Shown: positions 25,477 through 35,049 of the stretch, piece by piece
How the letters are laid out: each line of letters starts with the position of its first letter
Position numbering within the stretch: position 1 is the stretch's first letter
NCBI RefSeq assembly: GCF_029319185.1
Contig: NZ_CP119754.1
Span: 3,348,001 to 3,412,000 of the forward strand
Length of the DNA: 64,000 nucleotides
Source: Superficieibacter sp. HKU1
GTDB lineage: Bacteria > Pseudomonadota > Gammaproteobacteria > Enterobacterales > Enterobacteriaceae
Reading direction: 5' to 3'
Translations under genes and position numbers: made by a program
Notes under the pieces: generated by a model
Database searches by the model: none
Told to the model about the DNA's origin: nothing
What the model saw: only the letters and a program-made list of their open reading frames with translations

Positions 25477-27276
25477 TTATTTACCGTCTTTACCGACATG
25501 CAGAATGGCGAGGAAGGCTTCCTGCGGCAGCTCAACGTTACCGACCTGCTTCATTCGCTTCTTACCTTCTTTCTGCTTCTGAAGCAGTTTTTTCTTACGG
25601 CTGATATCGCCACCATAACATTTTGCCAGCACGTTTTTACGTAGCTGTTTTACCGTCGAGCGGGCAATGATATGGGTGCCAATCGCCGCCTGAATCGCGA
25701 TATCAAACTGCTGGCGCGGGATCAGCTCTTTCATTTTCTCGACCAGCTCGCGACCACGGTACGGGGCGTTGTCGCTGTGGGTGATCAGCGCCAGGGCGTC
25801 AACACGTTCGCCGTTAATCAGCACGTCCACGCGCACCATCCGCGAAGCCTGGAAGCGTTTGAAATTGTAATCCAGCGAGGCGTAACCACGGGAGGTCGAT
25901 TTCAGACGGTCGAAGAAGTCGAGCACCACTTCCGCCATTGGAATTTCATAGGTCAGCGCCACCTGATTACCGTGGTAGACCATGTTGGTCTGCACGCCGC
26001 GTTTCTCCACGCACAGGGTCATGACGTTGCCCAGATATTCCTGCGGCATCAGCATATGGCATTCGGCAATCGGCTCGCGCAGTTCAAAGATGTTATTGAC
26101 CGGCGGCAGCTTGGAAGGGCTATCGACGTAAATGACGTCTTTTGACGTGGTTTCAACTTCGTAAACCACGGTCGGCGCGGTGGTGATCAAATCGAGGTCG
26201 TATTCACGCTCCAGACGCTCCTGAATGATCTCCATGTGCAGCAGGCCAAGGAAGCCGCAGCGGAAGCCGAAGCCCAGCGCCGAGGAACTTTCCGGCTCGT
26301 AGAACAGGGAGGCATCGTTAAGGCTCAGCTTGCCCAGCGCGTCGCGGAAGTTTTCATAGTCGTCAGAGCTGACCGGGAACAGACCCGCGTAAACCTGCGG
26401 CTTCACTTTTTTGAAGCCCGGCAGCGCTTTTTCCGCTGGATTACGTGCCAGCGTCAGGGTATCGCCCACCGGCGCGCCCAGGATGTCTTTAATTGCGCAG
26501 ACCAGCCAGCCCACTTCACCGCACTGCAGTTCGGTGCGATCGACCTGCTTCGGGGTGAAGATCCCGAGACGGTCGGCGTTATACGTCTGGCCGGTGCTCA
26601 TGACTTTAATTTTGTCGCCTTTACGCAGGGTGCCGTTTTTCACGCGCACCAGGGAGACAACACCAAGGTAGTTATCAAACCAGGAGTCGATGATCAGCGC
26701 CTGCAGCGGACCGTCGGGATCGCCCTGAGGCGCGGGGATGTCGCGCACCAGACGCTCAAGAACGTCCTGCACGCCGATGCCGGTTTTCGCCGAGCAGCGT
26801 ACCGCGTCGGTGGCATCGATGCCGACGATGTCTTCAATTTCTTCCGCCACGCGATCCGGATCGGCAGCAGGAAGGTCAATTTTGTTGAGGACCGGCACCA
26901 CTTCCAGATCCATTTCCAGTGCGGTGTAGCAGTTTGCCAGCGTTTGCGCTTCAACGCCCTGCCCGGCGTCCACAACCAGCAGCGCCCCTTCGCAGGCGGC
27001 CAGCGAACGGGAAACTTCATACGAGAAGTCAACGTGTCCGGGAGTGTCGATAAAGTTCAGCTGATAAGTTTCGCCATCAGCCGCTTTAAAATCGAGCGTG
27101 ACGCTTTGCGCTTTGATTGTAATGCCGCGCTCGCGCTCCAGATCCATGGAATCCAGTACCTGAGCTGCCATTTCACGGTCGGACAGGCCGCCGCAAATCT
27201 GGATAATACGGTCAGACAGCGTCGACTTACCGTGGTCAATGTGAGCAATGATCGAAAAGTTACGTATATTCTTCAT
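25477..27276 (-). CDS. lepA: LepA (EF4), elongation factor 4
   Basis: The 599-residue translational GTPase has G1 AHIDHGKST, G3 DTPGH and G4 NKID, then EF-G-like domains II, III and V and the specific C-terminal domain ending ISRKKKLLQKQKEGKKRMK. It acts on ribosomes; roles in 30S biogenesis and initiation or back-translocation have been proposed. Length equals E. coli LepA. First gene of lepAB, with 139 bp to rseC. Confidence 0.98.
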   Translation of the reverse strand: MKNIRNFSIIAHIDHGKSTLSDRIIQICGGLSDREMAAQVLDSMDLERERGITIKAQSVTLDFKAADGETYQLNFIDTPGHVDFSYEVSRSLAACEGALLVVDAGQGVEAQTLANCYTALEMDLEVVPVLNKIDLPAADPDRVAEEIEDIVGIDATDAVRCSAKTGIGVQDVLERLVRDIPAPQGDPDGPLQALIIDSWFDNYLGVVSLVRVKNGTLRKGDKIKVMSTGQTYNADRLGIFTPKQVDRTELQCGEVGWLVCAIKDILGAPVGDTLTLARNPAEKALPGFKKVKPQVYAGLFPVSSDDYENFRDALGKLSLNDASLFYEPESSSALGFGFRCGFLGLLHMEIIQERLEREYDLDLITTAPTVVYEVETTSKDVIYVDSPSKLPPVNNIFELREPIAECHMLMPQEYLGNVMTLCVEKRGVQTNMVYHGNQVALTYEIPMAEVVLDFFDRLKSTSRGYASLDYNFKRFQASRMVRVDVLINGERVDALALITHSDNAPYRGRELVEKMKELIPRQQFDIAIQAAIGTHIIARSTVKQLRKNVLAKCYGGDISRKKKLLQKQKEGKKRMKQVGNVELPQEAFLAILHVGKDGK

Positions 27277-27415
27277 ATATGGAGATTATTTTGCCTTACG
27301 GATACCAGGAGGCCACGATGCTGAGCCTGACGTTTTTTAGTCTGAAACGCCGCATTCTACACTACAACATGAACGCGAGGAAATGCTCATCCTGTACCAG
27401 GAGAGAGGAAGGGTG

Positions 27416-27874
27416 TTACTCGGCGATACGCAGTTCGTCCGGGGGAAGGCCGACGCTCAGGATCACCGGCTGCCACGCTTCGCGCGTTGCCAGATTTGCC
27501 GAGAAGCCACGGGCGATTAAGAAACCACCGACGCCACCCAGAATGGCCCCACACAGCGCCGCCGCGTCACTGGAAAACAGGACCTGAAAAACGGAGGCGA
27601 CAATAAACAATCCCACCAGCGGCGACATGTAGACCAGCAGCGCCGAACTCAACAGGCTGGCTTCGGCAATACCAAGTTCGACCTTTTGACCGGCGATCAG
27701 CGGCTGCGCGCTGGGCACGGTAATCGTGTGGCTAGTCTGCGGGCCGAGTTTGTTCAGCACGCGACTGCCGCAGCCTGCGCGAGAGGCGCAGCTACTACAG
27801 GAGGATTTAACATCGCAGTTGACCTGCGCCAGACCGTTTTGCCAGGAGACAACGGTCGCCCACTCTTTAATCAT
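27416..27874 (-). CDS. rseC: RseC, inner-membrane SoxR-reducing/sigmaE-operon protein
   Basis: The 152-residue protein (E. coli 159) has an N-terminal Cys cluster (CSSCASRAGCGSR) and two membrane helices at about residues 75-92 and 100-120. Proteins of this family help the Rsx complex reduce SoxR, and in E. coli RseC has a mild positive effect on sigmaE. It overlaps the rseB stop by 4 bp. The C-terminus is slightly shorter and differs from the K-12 form. Confidence 0.96.
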   Translation of the reverse strand: MIKEWATVVSWQNGLAQVNCDVKSSCSSCASRAGCGSRVLNKLGPQTSHTITVPSAQPLIAGQKVELGIAEASLLSSALLVYMSPLVGLFIVASVFQVLFSSDAAALCGAILGGVGGFLIARGFSANLATREAWQPVILSVGLPPDELRIAE

Positions 27875-28824
27875 TGGACGGCCCTGAACTTAACGCTGTC
27901 AGCGATGCGCTTCGCGGTTTGCGGAGGCAGCTCACCGACAATGGTGATTTCGGTGTTATCCCGCAGCGTGGTGCTGACGGTACGTCGCCCGGTACGCAGT
28001 ATTTGATCGCTGCTGGAAGGCGTGGCGCGGCTCACATTGACGGAGAAACTGAACAGGCCGTCCGAATAGAGGCGCGATTCGATGGGCACATCGACCGTCG
28101 GCAGCGAACGGCGGCTGCTGGAAACCTCACTAAACCCTTGCGGCAGCCAGGACGGATTCCAGTTAAACGTGACTTTATCGCCCGCCGGTACCGAGAGCAG
28201 CGGCGGAAGATTGGCCTTCGCCAGATTCTGCATATTGCTGGCAACGGTATCGTTCATGTTGAATGCGATAACGCGGAACTGCTCCAGCGTCTCGCCATCA
28301 CGATCCAGCAGGTCGACCCGCATCGGCAGTTTGGTTTCTGAATCGAGCCAGACAATATAGCTATACCGGGTGCCATCACGCGCCACGACGCGGATCACTT
28401 CGCACAGACGATCCGCGATGCGCGTCCTGCCGACGGAGATGAAATCATACCAGGGCGAGAGACGTTTAAAATTGGTGTAGACCAGCGACGGCAGTGAATC
28501 AACGATATAGTCGCCATTGAGCGTGAAGGGATCGAGACCCGGCTCAAAATAGCTGATCTCGTTACCGCGCTGCACCACTTCGCGGCGCGGGCCGTCCATC
28601 TGCAAAAGCTGGGCCAGCGTCTGATTGTCCAGCCGCGCGTGGCGATAACGCAGGGATTCGACGCCTTGTTTATTGATGCTGATGAAAGACAGCTCGTAAT
28701 TGAGTGACTGGCTGGCCAGGTTCATCTGCTGCAACAACGCCCCGGACGAAACATCAGCCGAGGCGTTTACAGAGAAAAACAGGCTACCAGCCACAAGTGA
28801 CATGGCACACCAAAGTTGCTTCAT
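27871..28824 (-). CDS. rseB: RseB, periplasmic regulator of the sigmaE pathway
   Basis: The 317-residue protein starts with a signal peptide (MKQLWCAMSLVAGSLFFSVNASA) followed by a lipoprotein-carrier-like MucB/RseB fold and a smaller C-terminal domain. It binds the periplasmic part of RseA and shields it from DegS; lipopolysaccharide relieves this. Its ATG shares one base with the rseA stop (TAATG). Length is one residue less than in E. coli. Confidence 0.97.
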   Translation of the reverse strand: MKQLWCAMSLVAGSLFFSVNASADVSSGALLQQMNLASQSLNYELSFISINKQGVESLRYRHARLDNQTLAQLLQMDGPRREVVQRGNEISYFEPGLDPFTLNGDYIVDSLPSLVYTNFKRLSPWYDFISVGRTRIADRLCEVIRVVARDGTRYSYIVWLDSETKLPMRVDLLDRDGETLEQFRVIAFNMNDTVASNMQNLAKANLPPLLSVPAGDKVTFNWNPSWLPQGFSEVSSSRRSLPTVDVPIESRLYSDGLFSFSVNVSRATPSSSDQILRTGRRTVSTTLRDNTEITIVGELPPQTAKRIADSVKFRAVQ

Positions 28825-29468
28825 TACTGCGATTGCGTTCCTAAAGTCTGGTTACCCGGCACCTGGACTGCGGCCTGCTGCGTTTGTGCCTGTTCAAACT
28901 GAAGCTGTTCAGAATGCAGACGACGCTGAAGTTCATAATCCTGCAACATCGCGTTAATGCGACGACGCTGCTCCTGAACCTGCTGCTGCTGACCACCGCT
29001 GGCGGCAACGGATGAATCTGCCGGCACGCCCAGGCTTACCGGACTCGCTTTACCCATCATAGGCAAGGTATTAAAGACCGGCGTTTCAGGCTGCTGGGTT
29101 GATTCACCCTGCTCATTATAGTGCTGGACACCAACGATAACTGCAAGCGATACGCATGCGGCCACGCCCATTTGCGTCAGCTGGCTGGCCCACGGGCGGA
29201 CTTTGTGCCAGAACGGCATTTTCTGCCACTGGTGCGGCGCAGGCTGCGCTTCCGGGATGAGGGACGCAGGTTCATTCTCAATGGCGGCCATCACGCGGGA
29301 AGAGATATCGAAATGGAGGACATCACTCGTCTCGCCTCGCAGCGAATCACGAATGAGATGGTAACTCTCCCAGGTTTTTTGCATTTCTGGAGAGCGAGAG
29401 AGCTCGTTGAGCAGCTCGTTATCCAGCATTTCACCATCCATTAAAGCGGAAAGTTTTTCTTTCTGCAT
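28824..29468 (-). CDS. rseA: RseA, anti-sigmaE factor
   Basis: The 214-residue single-pass membrane protein (E. coli 216) has a cytoplasmic sigmaE-binding domain (MQKEKLSALMDGEMLDNELL), a membrane helix at about residues 100-118 and a periplasmic Gln-rich domain. DegS cuts the periplasmic part and RseP the membrane part under envelope stress, freeing sigmaE. It follows rpoE by 30 bp. Confidence 0.97.
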   Translation of the reverse strand: MQKEKLSALMDGEMLDNELLNELSRSPEMQKTWESYHLIRDSLRGETSDVLHFDISSRVMAAIENEPASLIPEAQPAPHQWQKMPFWHKVRPWASQLTQMGVAACVSLAVIVGVQHYNEQGESTQQPETPVFNTLPMMGKASPVSLGVPADSSVAASGGQQQQVQEQRRRINAMLQDYELQRRLHSEQLQFEQAQTQQAAVQVPGNQTLGTQSQ

Positions 29469-29498
29469 GCCTAATACCCTTTCAGTATCCCGCTATCG

Positions 29499-30074
29499 TC
29501 AACGCCTGATAAGCGGTTGAACTTTATTATCAATAGCTTCCCGAGCACGGAAGATGCGCGAACGCACTGTACCTACCGGACAATCCATGATGACGGCTAT
29601 CTCTTCATAGCTCAGGCCATCCAGCTCACGCAGGGTGATAGCCATGCGTAAATCTTCCGGAAGCATCTCTATGGTTCGAAAAACGATCTGTCTCAGTTCT
29701 TCTGACAACATTAAGTTCTCAGGGTTCGAAATTTCTTTCAGCGCGCCGCCACTTTCGAAGTTTTCCGCTTCGCTGGCGTCCACATCGCTGGACGGCGGAC
29801 GACGCCCCTGAGCAACCAGGTAATTTTTGGCCGTATTGACCGCAATGCGGTACAGCCAGGTATAAAAAGCACTATCTCCCCGGAATGAATCCAGCGCGCG
29901 ATAGGCCTTGATAAACGATTCCTGCACAACATCAGGCACGTCGCCTGAAGGTACATAGCGGGAGACAAGACTTGCTACCTTATGCTGATAGCGCACCACC
30001 AGCAGGTTAAAAGCTTTTTGATCTCCCTTCTGGACCCGTTCAACCAGCATTTGGTCCGTTAACTGCTCGCTCAT
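29499..30074 (-). CDS. rpoE: RpoE, extracytoplasmic-stress sigma factor sigmaE
   Basis: The 191-residue ECF sigma factor has region 2 (VVQESFIKAYRALDSFRGDSAFYTWLYRIAVN) and region 4 (LRELDGLSYEEIAVIMDCPVGTVRSRIFRARE). It directs RNA polymerase to genes for outer-membrane repair. The start at 30074 (MSEQLTDQ) matches E. coli and has GAGGAG about 13 bases upstream. The frame continues open upstream to a GTG at 30134 without a strong start signal. It is preceded by its own sigmaE promoter and followed by rseABC. Confidence 0.98.
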   Translation of the reverse strand: MSEQLTDQMLVERVQKGDQKAFNLLVVRYQHKVASLVSRYVPSGDVPDVVQESFIKAYRALDSFRGDSAFYTWLYRIAVNTAKNYLVAQGRRPPSSDVDASEAENFESGGALKEISNPENLMLSEELRQIVFRTIEMLPEDLRMAITLRELDGLSYEEIAVIMDCPVGTVRSRIFRAREAIDNKVQPLIRR

Positions 30075-30156
30075 CCGAGGTAATGTCTCCTCAAACCCTA
30101 TATCCACGCGTAATCGAAACGCCACTCTATACACTGCAATATGAGCAAGCAGAAGG

Positions 30157-30184
30157 TTAGAGTGTCAGTTGTATGTAAAGTTCC
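30157..30184 (-). promoter_or_regulatory. SigmaE-dependent promoter of rpoE
   Basis: On the minus strand GGAACTT (30184-30178) and TCTAA (30161-30157) are 16 bases apart, the sigmaE -35/-10 pattern and the arrangement of the E. coli rpoE autoregulated promoter. Start of transcription is expected near 30150, about 75 bases before the rpoE ATG. Together with 30185-30470, where I see no gene, this accounts for the rpoE-nadB gap. Confidence 0.88.
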
Positions 30185-30470
30185 GTTACGCCATTGTTTT
30201 AGTGAATGTCCACCGACCGTTCGTTATCACTCATTATAAGTCTGTTAGACGCGTACTACGCCCTTTCCGTGAGCAAATGCGGTAGCACGCCTGCAGAGTA
30301 GCGTAACACAGTCACGATTTCATCATAAAATCCGTAACCAACGATCTGCTTCGCAAAATATTTTCCTGAGTTAATCTTACTGCCTTTGTAGTCTTCCTGT
30401 TTAGCCATTACAACAAAACGTAAAAAAATAGTGCTAATGCTGTGAACACGGTGCTATGCTCGGGCAACAC

Positions 30471-30488
30471 TGTTTAGTAAATTAAACA
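30471..30488 (+). promoter_or_regulatory. NadR operator before nadB
   Basis: TGTTTA-N6-TAAACA is a perfect NadR box, ending 6 bases before the nadB ATG. NadR with NAD or ATP represses NAD biosynthesis genes in enterobacteria. TATGCT at 30455-30460 could be the -10 of the promoter just upstream, so bound repressor would cover the transcription start. Confidence 0.88.
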
Positions 30489-30494
30489 AAAACC

Positions 30495-32114
30495 ATGAAC
30501 ACGACGCCAGATTATTGCTGTGATGTATTGATTATTGGCAGCGGAGCCGCGGGGTTATCGCTGGCATTGCGCCTCGCAGAGGACCGCTCAGTAGTGGTCT
30601 TAAGTAAAGGTCCAGTGAACGAAGGCTCGACGCTGTATGCCCAGGGAGGCATCGCCGCCGTTTTTGACGAGATGGATAGCATTGAGTCACACGTTGAAGA
30701 TACCCTGATTGCAGGCGCGGGACTGTGCGAGCGAGACGCGGTTTCCTTTGTCGCCAGTAATGCGAAGCACTGCGTACAGTGGCTTATCGATCAGGGTGTG
30801 CTTTTCGATACTCAGGTTCAGCCCAACGGTGAAGCGAGCTATCATTTGACCCGTGAGGGCGGTCACAGCCACCGTCGGATCCTCCACGCCGCCGATGCGA
30901 CCGGTAAAGCCGTTGAAACAACGCTGGTGGGAAAAGCGCTGGCGCATCCCAATATTCGACTCCTTGAACGCAGCAATGCGGTCGATCTTATCGTTTCCGA
31001 TAAGATTGGCCTTCCCGGCCCTCGTCGCGTGATGGGGGCGTGGATCTGGAATCGTAATCAGGAGCAGGTGGAGAACTGCCGGGCCGCAGCGGTGGTGCTG
31101 GCCACGGGCGGCGCATCGAAAGTGTATCAATATACCACTAATCCGGATATTGCCTCCGGCGACGGCATTGCGATGGCGTGGCGCGCCGGTTGCCGGGTTG
31201 CCAATCTCGAATTTAATCAGTTTCACCCCACCGCGCTGTTTCACCCACAGGCGCGTAACTTCCTGCTGACGGAAGCGTTGCGCGGTGAGGGCGCATTTTT
31301 AAAACGCCCGGACGGTTCGCGCTTTATGCCTGATGTTGACGAGCGCGGCGAACTGGCCCCGCGAGATATCGTTGCGCGGGCTATCGACCATGAGATGAAG
31401 CGCCTGGGCGTGGAGTGTCTTTATCTTGATATTAGCCATAAGCCAGAAGCCTTTATTCGTCAGCACTTTCCGATGATTTATGAAAAGCTGCTGGGACTCG
31501 GCATTGATCTGACAAAGGAACCCGTACCGATTGTGCCCGCCGCACACTATACCTGCGGCGGCGTGATGGTCGACGAAGCGGGCCGCACTGACGTAGACGG
31601 GCTGTATGCCATTGGCGAAGTGAGCTACACCGGCCTGCATGGCGCTAACCGAATGGCGTCTAATTCTCTTCTGGAGTGTCTGGTTTATGGCTGGTCCGCC
31701 GCTGAGGATATTAAAGCACGGCTATCGACCATCGGGCAGAATGATCTCCTTCCCGCGTGGGACGAAAGCCGGGTCGATAATGCCGATGAACGTGTGGTGA
31801 TCCAGCATAACTGGCACGAGCTGCGGCTGCTGATGTGGGATTATGTTGGGATTGTACGCACCACCCGTCGGCTGGAGCGTGCGCTGCGGCGGATCACGAT
31901 GTTGCAACAGGAAATTGACGAGTATTACGCTCATTTCCGCGTCTCCAACAACTTACTGGAGCTGCGTAACCTCGTGCAGGTTGCTGAGCTGATTGTGCGC
32001 TGCGCGATGATGCGTAAAGAGAGCCGGGGTCTGCATTATACTCTGGATTACCCTGAGCAGTTGCCGGACGCCGGTCCCTCTATTTTAATCCCGCCACATT
32101 ACATAAACAGATAA
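30495..32114 (+). CDS. nadB: NadB, L-aspartate oxidase
   Basis: The 539-residue flavoprotein (E. coli 540) oxidises aspartate to iminoaspartate, the first step of de novo NAD synthesis, with oxygen or fumarate as acceptor. The FAD dinucleotide motif is IIGSGAAGLSLALRLAE. The succinate dehydrogenase-type active site includes REGGHSHRR and HPTALFHP with downstream ARDI-type segments. The Shine-Dalgarno sequence is weak, with the NadR box directly upstream. The 3' end overlaps trmN6 by 16 bp on the opposite strand. Confidence 0.97.
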   Translation: MNTTPDYCCDVLIIGSGAAGLSLALRLAEDRSVVVLSKGPVNEGSTLYAQGGIAAVFDEMDSIESHVEDTLIAGAGLCERDAVSFVASNAKHCVQWLIDQGVLFDTQVQPNGEASYHLTREGGHSHRRILHAADATGKAVETTLVGKALAHPNIRLLERSNAVDLIVSDKIGLPGPRRVMGAWIWNRNQEQVENCRAAAVVLATGGASKVYQYTTNPDIASGDGIAMAWRAGCRVANLEFNQFHPTALFHPQARNFLLTEALRGEGAFLKRPDGSRFMPDVDERGELAPRDIVARAIDHEMKRLGVECLYLDISHKPEAFIRQHFPMIYEKLLGLGIDLTKEPVPIVPAAHYTCGGVMVDEAGRTDVDGLYAIGEVSYTGLHGANRMASNSLLECLVYGWSAAEDIKARLSTIGQNDLLPAWDESRVDNADERVVIQHNWHELRLLMWDYVGIVRTTRRLERALRRITMLQQEIDEYYAHFRVSNNLLELRNLVQVAELIVRCAMMRKESRGLHYTLDYPEQLPDAGPSILIPPHYINR

Positions 32115-32836
32115 AACATCCGGGTCAGGGCAGTATAGCTTTCTGAATACTGCTGCTCTGGCCCACGGATCGCCAGCCGGTCGCTGTAGCACTCTCCGGC
32201 CTGCGGTGAAAATGCCAGCAGGACACGGTGCGGTAGCCGGGTCTCAGTTTCAGCGATGTCGGTCCGCAAGCGTAAATGCCAGCCGCCAGACTCCGCCAGT
32301 TGCGTAAACGCCATTCCGACATCGACCGGGAGCACAACGCAGAAAAAGCCCTCTTCAGTGATACATTCCGCAGCGCAGGCCAGTAATCCCGCATGGTCGA
32401 GTGATGTGGTATAGCGAGCCTGCTCACGCTGCTCGCTGCGGCACTCAACCCCTTTTTCGAAATAAGGCGGGTTGCTGATGATTAACTGATAACGTTTGTG
32501 TTGCCGGGACGTCCACTGCTGAATGTCAGCCGTATGCACGGTAATGCGCGCGGCCCAGGGGGTCTGACGAATATTTTCCTGCGCCTGCAACGCCGCCTGC
32601 TCATCAAGCTCGACGGCATCGATAATCACATCATCCGCAGTACGCTGAGCCAGCATTAACGCCAGCAGCCCGCTTCCTGTGCCAATATCCAGAATACGCT
32701 GTACCTGAGCAACGGGTGCCCACGCACCGAGTAAAATACCGTCGGTGCCGACTTTCATGGCGCAGCGATCGTGGGCGACAAAAAATTGTTTAAATGTGAA
32801 TCCATTCCGGCGCAATACGGATTTAGACTGAGACAT
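32099..32836 (-). CDS. trmN6: TrmN6 (YfiC/TrmM), tRNA1(Val) adenine-N6 methyltransferase
   Basis: The 245-residue class I SAM methyltransferase has motif I LDIGTGSGLLAL and the amino-methylase motif NPPY in LIISNPPYFEKG. It methylates A37 of tRNA-Val(UAC). The start at 32836 (MSQSKSVLRRNG) gives exactly the E. coli length; an upstream GTG/ATG would add 8 residues. Divergent from srmB, convergent with nadB. Confidence 0.96.
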   Translation of the reverse strand: MSQSKSVLRRNGFTFKQFFVAHDRCAMKVGTDGILLGAWAPVAQVQRILDIGTGSGLLALMLAQRTADDVIIDAVELDEQAALQAQENIRQTPWAARITVHTADIQQWTSRQHKRYQLIISNPPYFEKGVECRSEQREQARYTTSLDHAGLLACAAECITEEGFFCVVLPVDVGMAFTQLAESGGWHLRLRTDIAETETRLPHRVLLAFSPQAGECYSDRLAIRGPEQQYSESYTALTRMFYLFM

Positions 32837-32967
32837 CGTAAGCACTCTTCCTGATATCATCTTAATAGCTTAAGGTTATGCACAATACCGGAGAACAGAT
32901 AGCCGCACAAACAGATGAACATTGCGGCCTTAACGTCTATAATCAGCGCCCCACACTGAGGTAGAAC

Positions 32968-34305
32968 ATGACTGTAACGACTTTTTCCGAACTCGAACTT
33001 GACGATAGCCTGCTGGATGCACTCCAGGAGAAAGGCTTCACGCGCCCGACCGCCATTCAGGCTGCCGCAATTCCGCCTGCGCTGGAGGGCCGTGATGTCC
33101 TCGGTTGTGCACCGACAGGCACCGGTAAAACGGCGGCATTTTTGCTGCCGGCGTTGCAGCACCTGATCGACTTCCCGCGTAAAAAATCTGGCCCGCCGCG
33201 TATCCTGATCCTTACGCCAACGCGTGAACTGGCGATGCAGGTTGCGGACCATGCCCGTGAACTGGCAAAAAATACGCATCTGGATATCGCCACGATTACC
33301 GGCGGCGTGGCGTATATGAATCACGCGGAAGTTTTCAGTGAGAATCAGGATATCGTGGTTGCCACCACCGGTCGCCTGATGCAGTACATTAAAGAAGAGA
33401 ATTTTGACTGCCGTGCGGTCGAGACGCTGATCCTTGATGAAGCCGACCGCATGCTGGATATGGGCTTTGCCCAGGATATTGAGCATATTGCTGGTGAAAC
33501 CCGCTGGCGTAAACAAACGCTGCTGTTCTCCGCTACGCTCGAAGGCGATGAGGCAATCAAAGATTTTGCCGAGCGTTTGCTGGAAGATCCGGTAGAAGTT
33601 TCAGCCACCCCGTCCACCCGCGAGCGTAAAAAGATCCATCAGTGGTATTACCGCGCTGATGATGTTGAGCATAAAACTGCCCTGCTGGTTCACCTGCTGA
33701 AGCAGCCTGAGGCCACGCGCTCTATCGTCTTCGTGCGTAAACGCGAGCGAGTGCATGAACTGGCAAACTGGCTGCGTTCCGCGGGCATCAATAACTGTTA
33801 TCTCGAAGGCGAGATGGTGCAGATTAAACGTAACGAAGCCATCAAGCGTCTGACCGATGGCCGGGTCAACGTGCTGGTTGCTACCGATGTCGCCGCTCGC
33901 GGGATCGACATTCCTGACGTCAGCCACGTCTTTAACTTTGATATGCCGCGCAGCGGCGATGCCTACCTGCACCGTATTGGCCGTACCGGCCGCGCCGGGC
34001 GTAAAGGGACGGCCATTTCGCTGGTCGAAGCGCACGATCATTTGCTACTCGGTAAAGCGAGTCGCTATATCGATGAGCCACTGAAAGCCCGTGTGATTGA
34101 TGAGCTGCGTCCGACGACCCGTGCGCCGAGTGAAAAATCGACCGGTAAACCGTCGAAAAAAGTGCTGGCTAAACGTGCAGAGAAGAAAGAGAAAGAAAAA
34201 GAGAAGCCGCGCGTGAAAAAACGTCACCGCGATACCAAAAACATCGGTAAGCGACGCAAGCCGAGTGCTGAGGCCGCGCCGCAGACAGAATCTTCAGAGA
34301 AATAA
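32968..34305 (+). CDS. srmB: SrmB, DEAD-box RNA helicase
   Basis: The 445-residue helicase (E. coli 444) has the Q motif region, motif I PTGTGKT, motif II DEAD (LILDEADRMLD), motif III SAT, motif V/VI ARGIDIPD and HRIGRTGRAG. A basic Lys/Arg/Glu-rich tail of about 70 residues binds RNA. It acts in early 50S subunit assembly. A strong bidirectional terminator follows directly. Confidence 0.98.
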   Translation: MTVTTFSELELDDSLLDALQEKGFTRPTAIQAAAIPPALEGRDVLGCAPTGTGKTAAFLLPALQHLIDFPRKKSGPPRILILTPTRELAMQVADHARELAKNTHLDIATITGGVAYMNHAEVFSENQDIVVATTGRLMQYIKEENFDCRAVETLILDEADRMLDMGFAQDIEHIAGETRWRKQTLLFSATLEGDEAIKDFAERLLEDPVEVSATPSTRERKKIHQWYYRADDVEHKTALLVHLLKQPEATRSIVFVRKRERVHELANWLRSAGINNCYLEGEMVQIKRNEAIKRLTDGRVNVLVATDVAARGIDIPDVSHVFNFDMPRSGDAYLHRIGRTGRAGRKGTAISLVEAHDHLLLGKASRYIDEPLKARVIDELRPTTRAPSEKSTGKPSKKVLAKRAEKKEKEKEKPRVKKRHRDTKNIGKRRKPSAEAAPQTESSEK

Positions 34306-34336
34306 AAAAACGCCGGGCTAAGCCCGGCGTTTTTTT
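34304..34336. terminator. Bidirectional terminator between srmB and grcA
   Basis: CGCCGGGC (34311-34318) and GCCCGGCG (34322-34329) form a GC stem with a 3-base loop, flanked by seven A on the left and seven T on the right. It can stop srmB on the plus strand and grcA on the minus strand. Its left end overlaps the last bases of srmB. Confidence 0.95.
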
Positions 34337-34351
34337 ATCTGCCGCTAAAAA

Positions 34352-34735
34352 TCAGAGGCTTTCGGTAAAGGTACGCGCGATAACGTCGCGTTGCTGTTCC
34401 GGCGTTAGCGAGTTAAAACGCACCGCATAGCCAGACACACGGATGGTCAGCTGCGGATATTTTTCCGGATGCTCAACGGCATCGAGCAGCGTTTCACGGC
34501 GCAGCACGTTAACGTTCAGGTGCTGACCTCCCTCAACGCGAACTTCCGGCTGCACATCCAGCGGCACTTCGCGGTATTCAATTTCACCCAGTTTTGTTAC
34601 CGGAACGATATCATCTTCAGCAAATCCCGCTTTTGCACATACGCAGCGCGCTTCGCCTTTTTCGTTATCCAGCAACCAGAATGAGTTCAGCAGGTCGTCG
34701 TTAGCAGCTTTTGTAATCTGGATACCTGTAATCAT
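34352..34735 (-). CDS. grcA: GrcA (YfiD), stress-induced alternate pyruvate formate-lyase subunit
   Basis: The 127-residue glycyl-radical protein has the motif RVSGYAVRFN with the radical Gly at residue 102. It can replace the oxygen-damaged C-terminal part of pyruvate formate-lyase. Length equals E. coli GrcA. The start at 34735 (MITGIQITKA) is the family start with AGGAGG upstream. A perfect FNR box lies at 34844-34857, consistent with induction under low oxygen. Confidence 0.97.
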   Translation of the reverse strand: MITGIQITKAANDDLLNSFWLLDNEKGEARCVCAKAGFAEDDIVPVTKLGEIEYREVPLDVQPEVRVEGGQHLNVNVLRRETLLDAVEHPEKYPQLTIRVSGYAVRFNSLTPEQQRDVIARTFTESL

Positions 34736-34843
34736 GTGATGCCTCCTTGGGCTACATTTCATTTTCTGGTTGGCCAGTTCTGGCCAATTGGTAAAACCAT
34801 TGTTGCTTGAGTGTATATATAACAGTCAAGCCACCCGCATTCT

Positions 34844-34857
34844 TTGATTTAAATCAA
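34844..34857 (-). promoter_or_regulatory. FNR box of the grcA promoter
   Basis: TTGAT-N4-ATCAA is perfect. On the minus strand a TTATAT -10 lies about 30 bases downstream of the box centre, which places FNR near -41.5, a class II activator position. The remaining grcA-ung gap (34736-35049, 314 bp) is AT-rich, and I see no gene in it. Confidence 0.88.
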
Positions 34858-35049
34858 CAAAAACCACACATCAAAAATGGTCATAATGGATATTATTGTT
34901 TTATATCAATTTTTACCGTGCGTGCATTCAAAAAAATTTCGTAATTTTTAAACTTTTTTTGTGCCTACTAACCGTGAGAGCGGCAGCGGATTTTGTGATG
35001 GACACAGAAGCAGTTAAGCTATCTCTATCACCCTTTGCAGGAGAGCAAA

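Noticed and set aside
26236..27324. 362-codon plus-strand ORF opposite lepA
   Set aside because: Shadow of lepA with no independent start signal or recognisable domain.
30075..30240. Separate leader ORF (rseD-like) before rpoE
   Set aside because: The other two frames meet stop codons close to the rpoE start, and the in-frame extension has no clear ribosome-binding site, so I could not define it.
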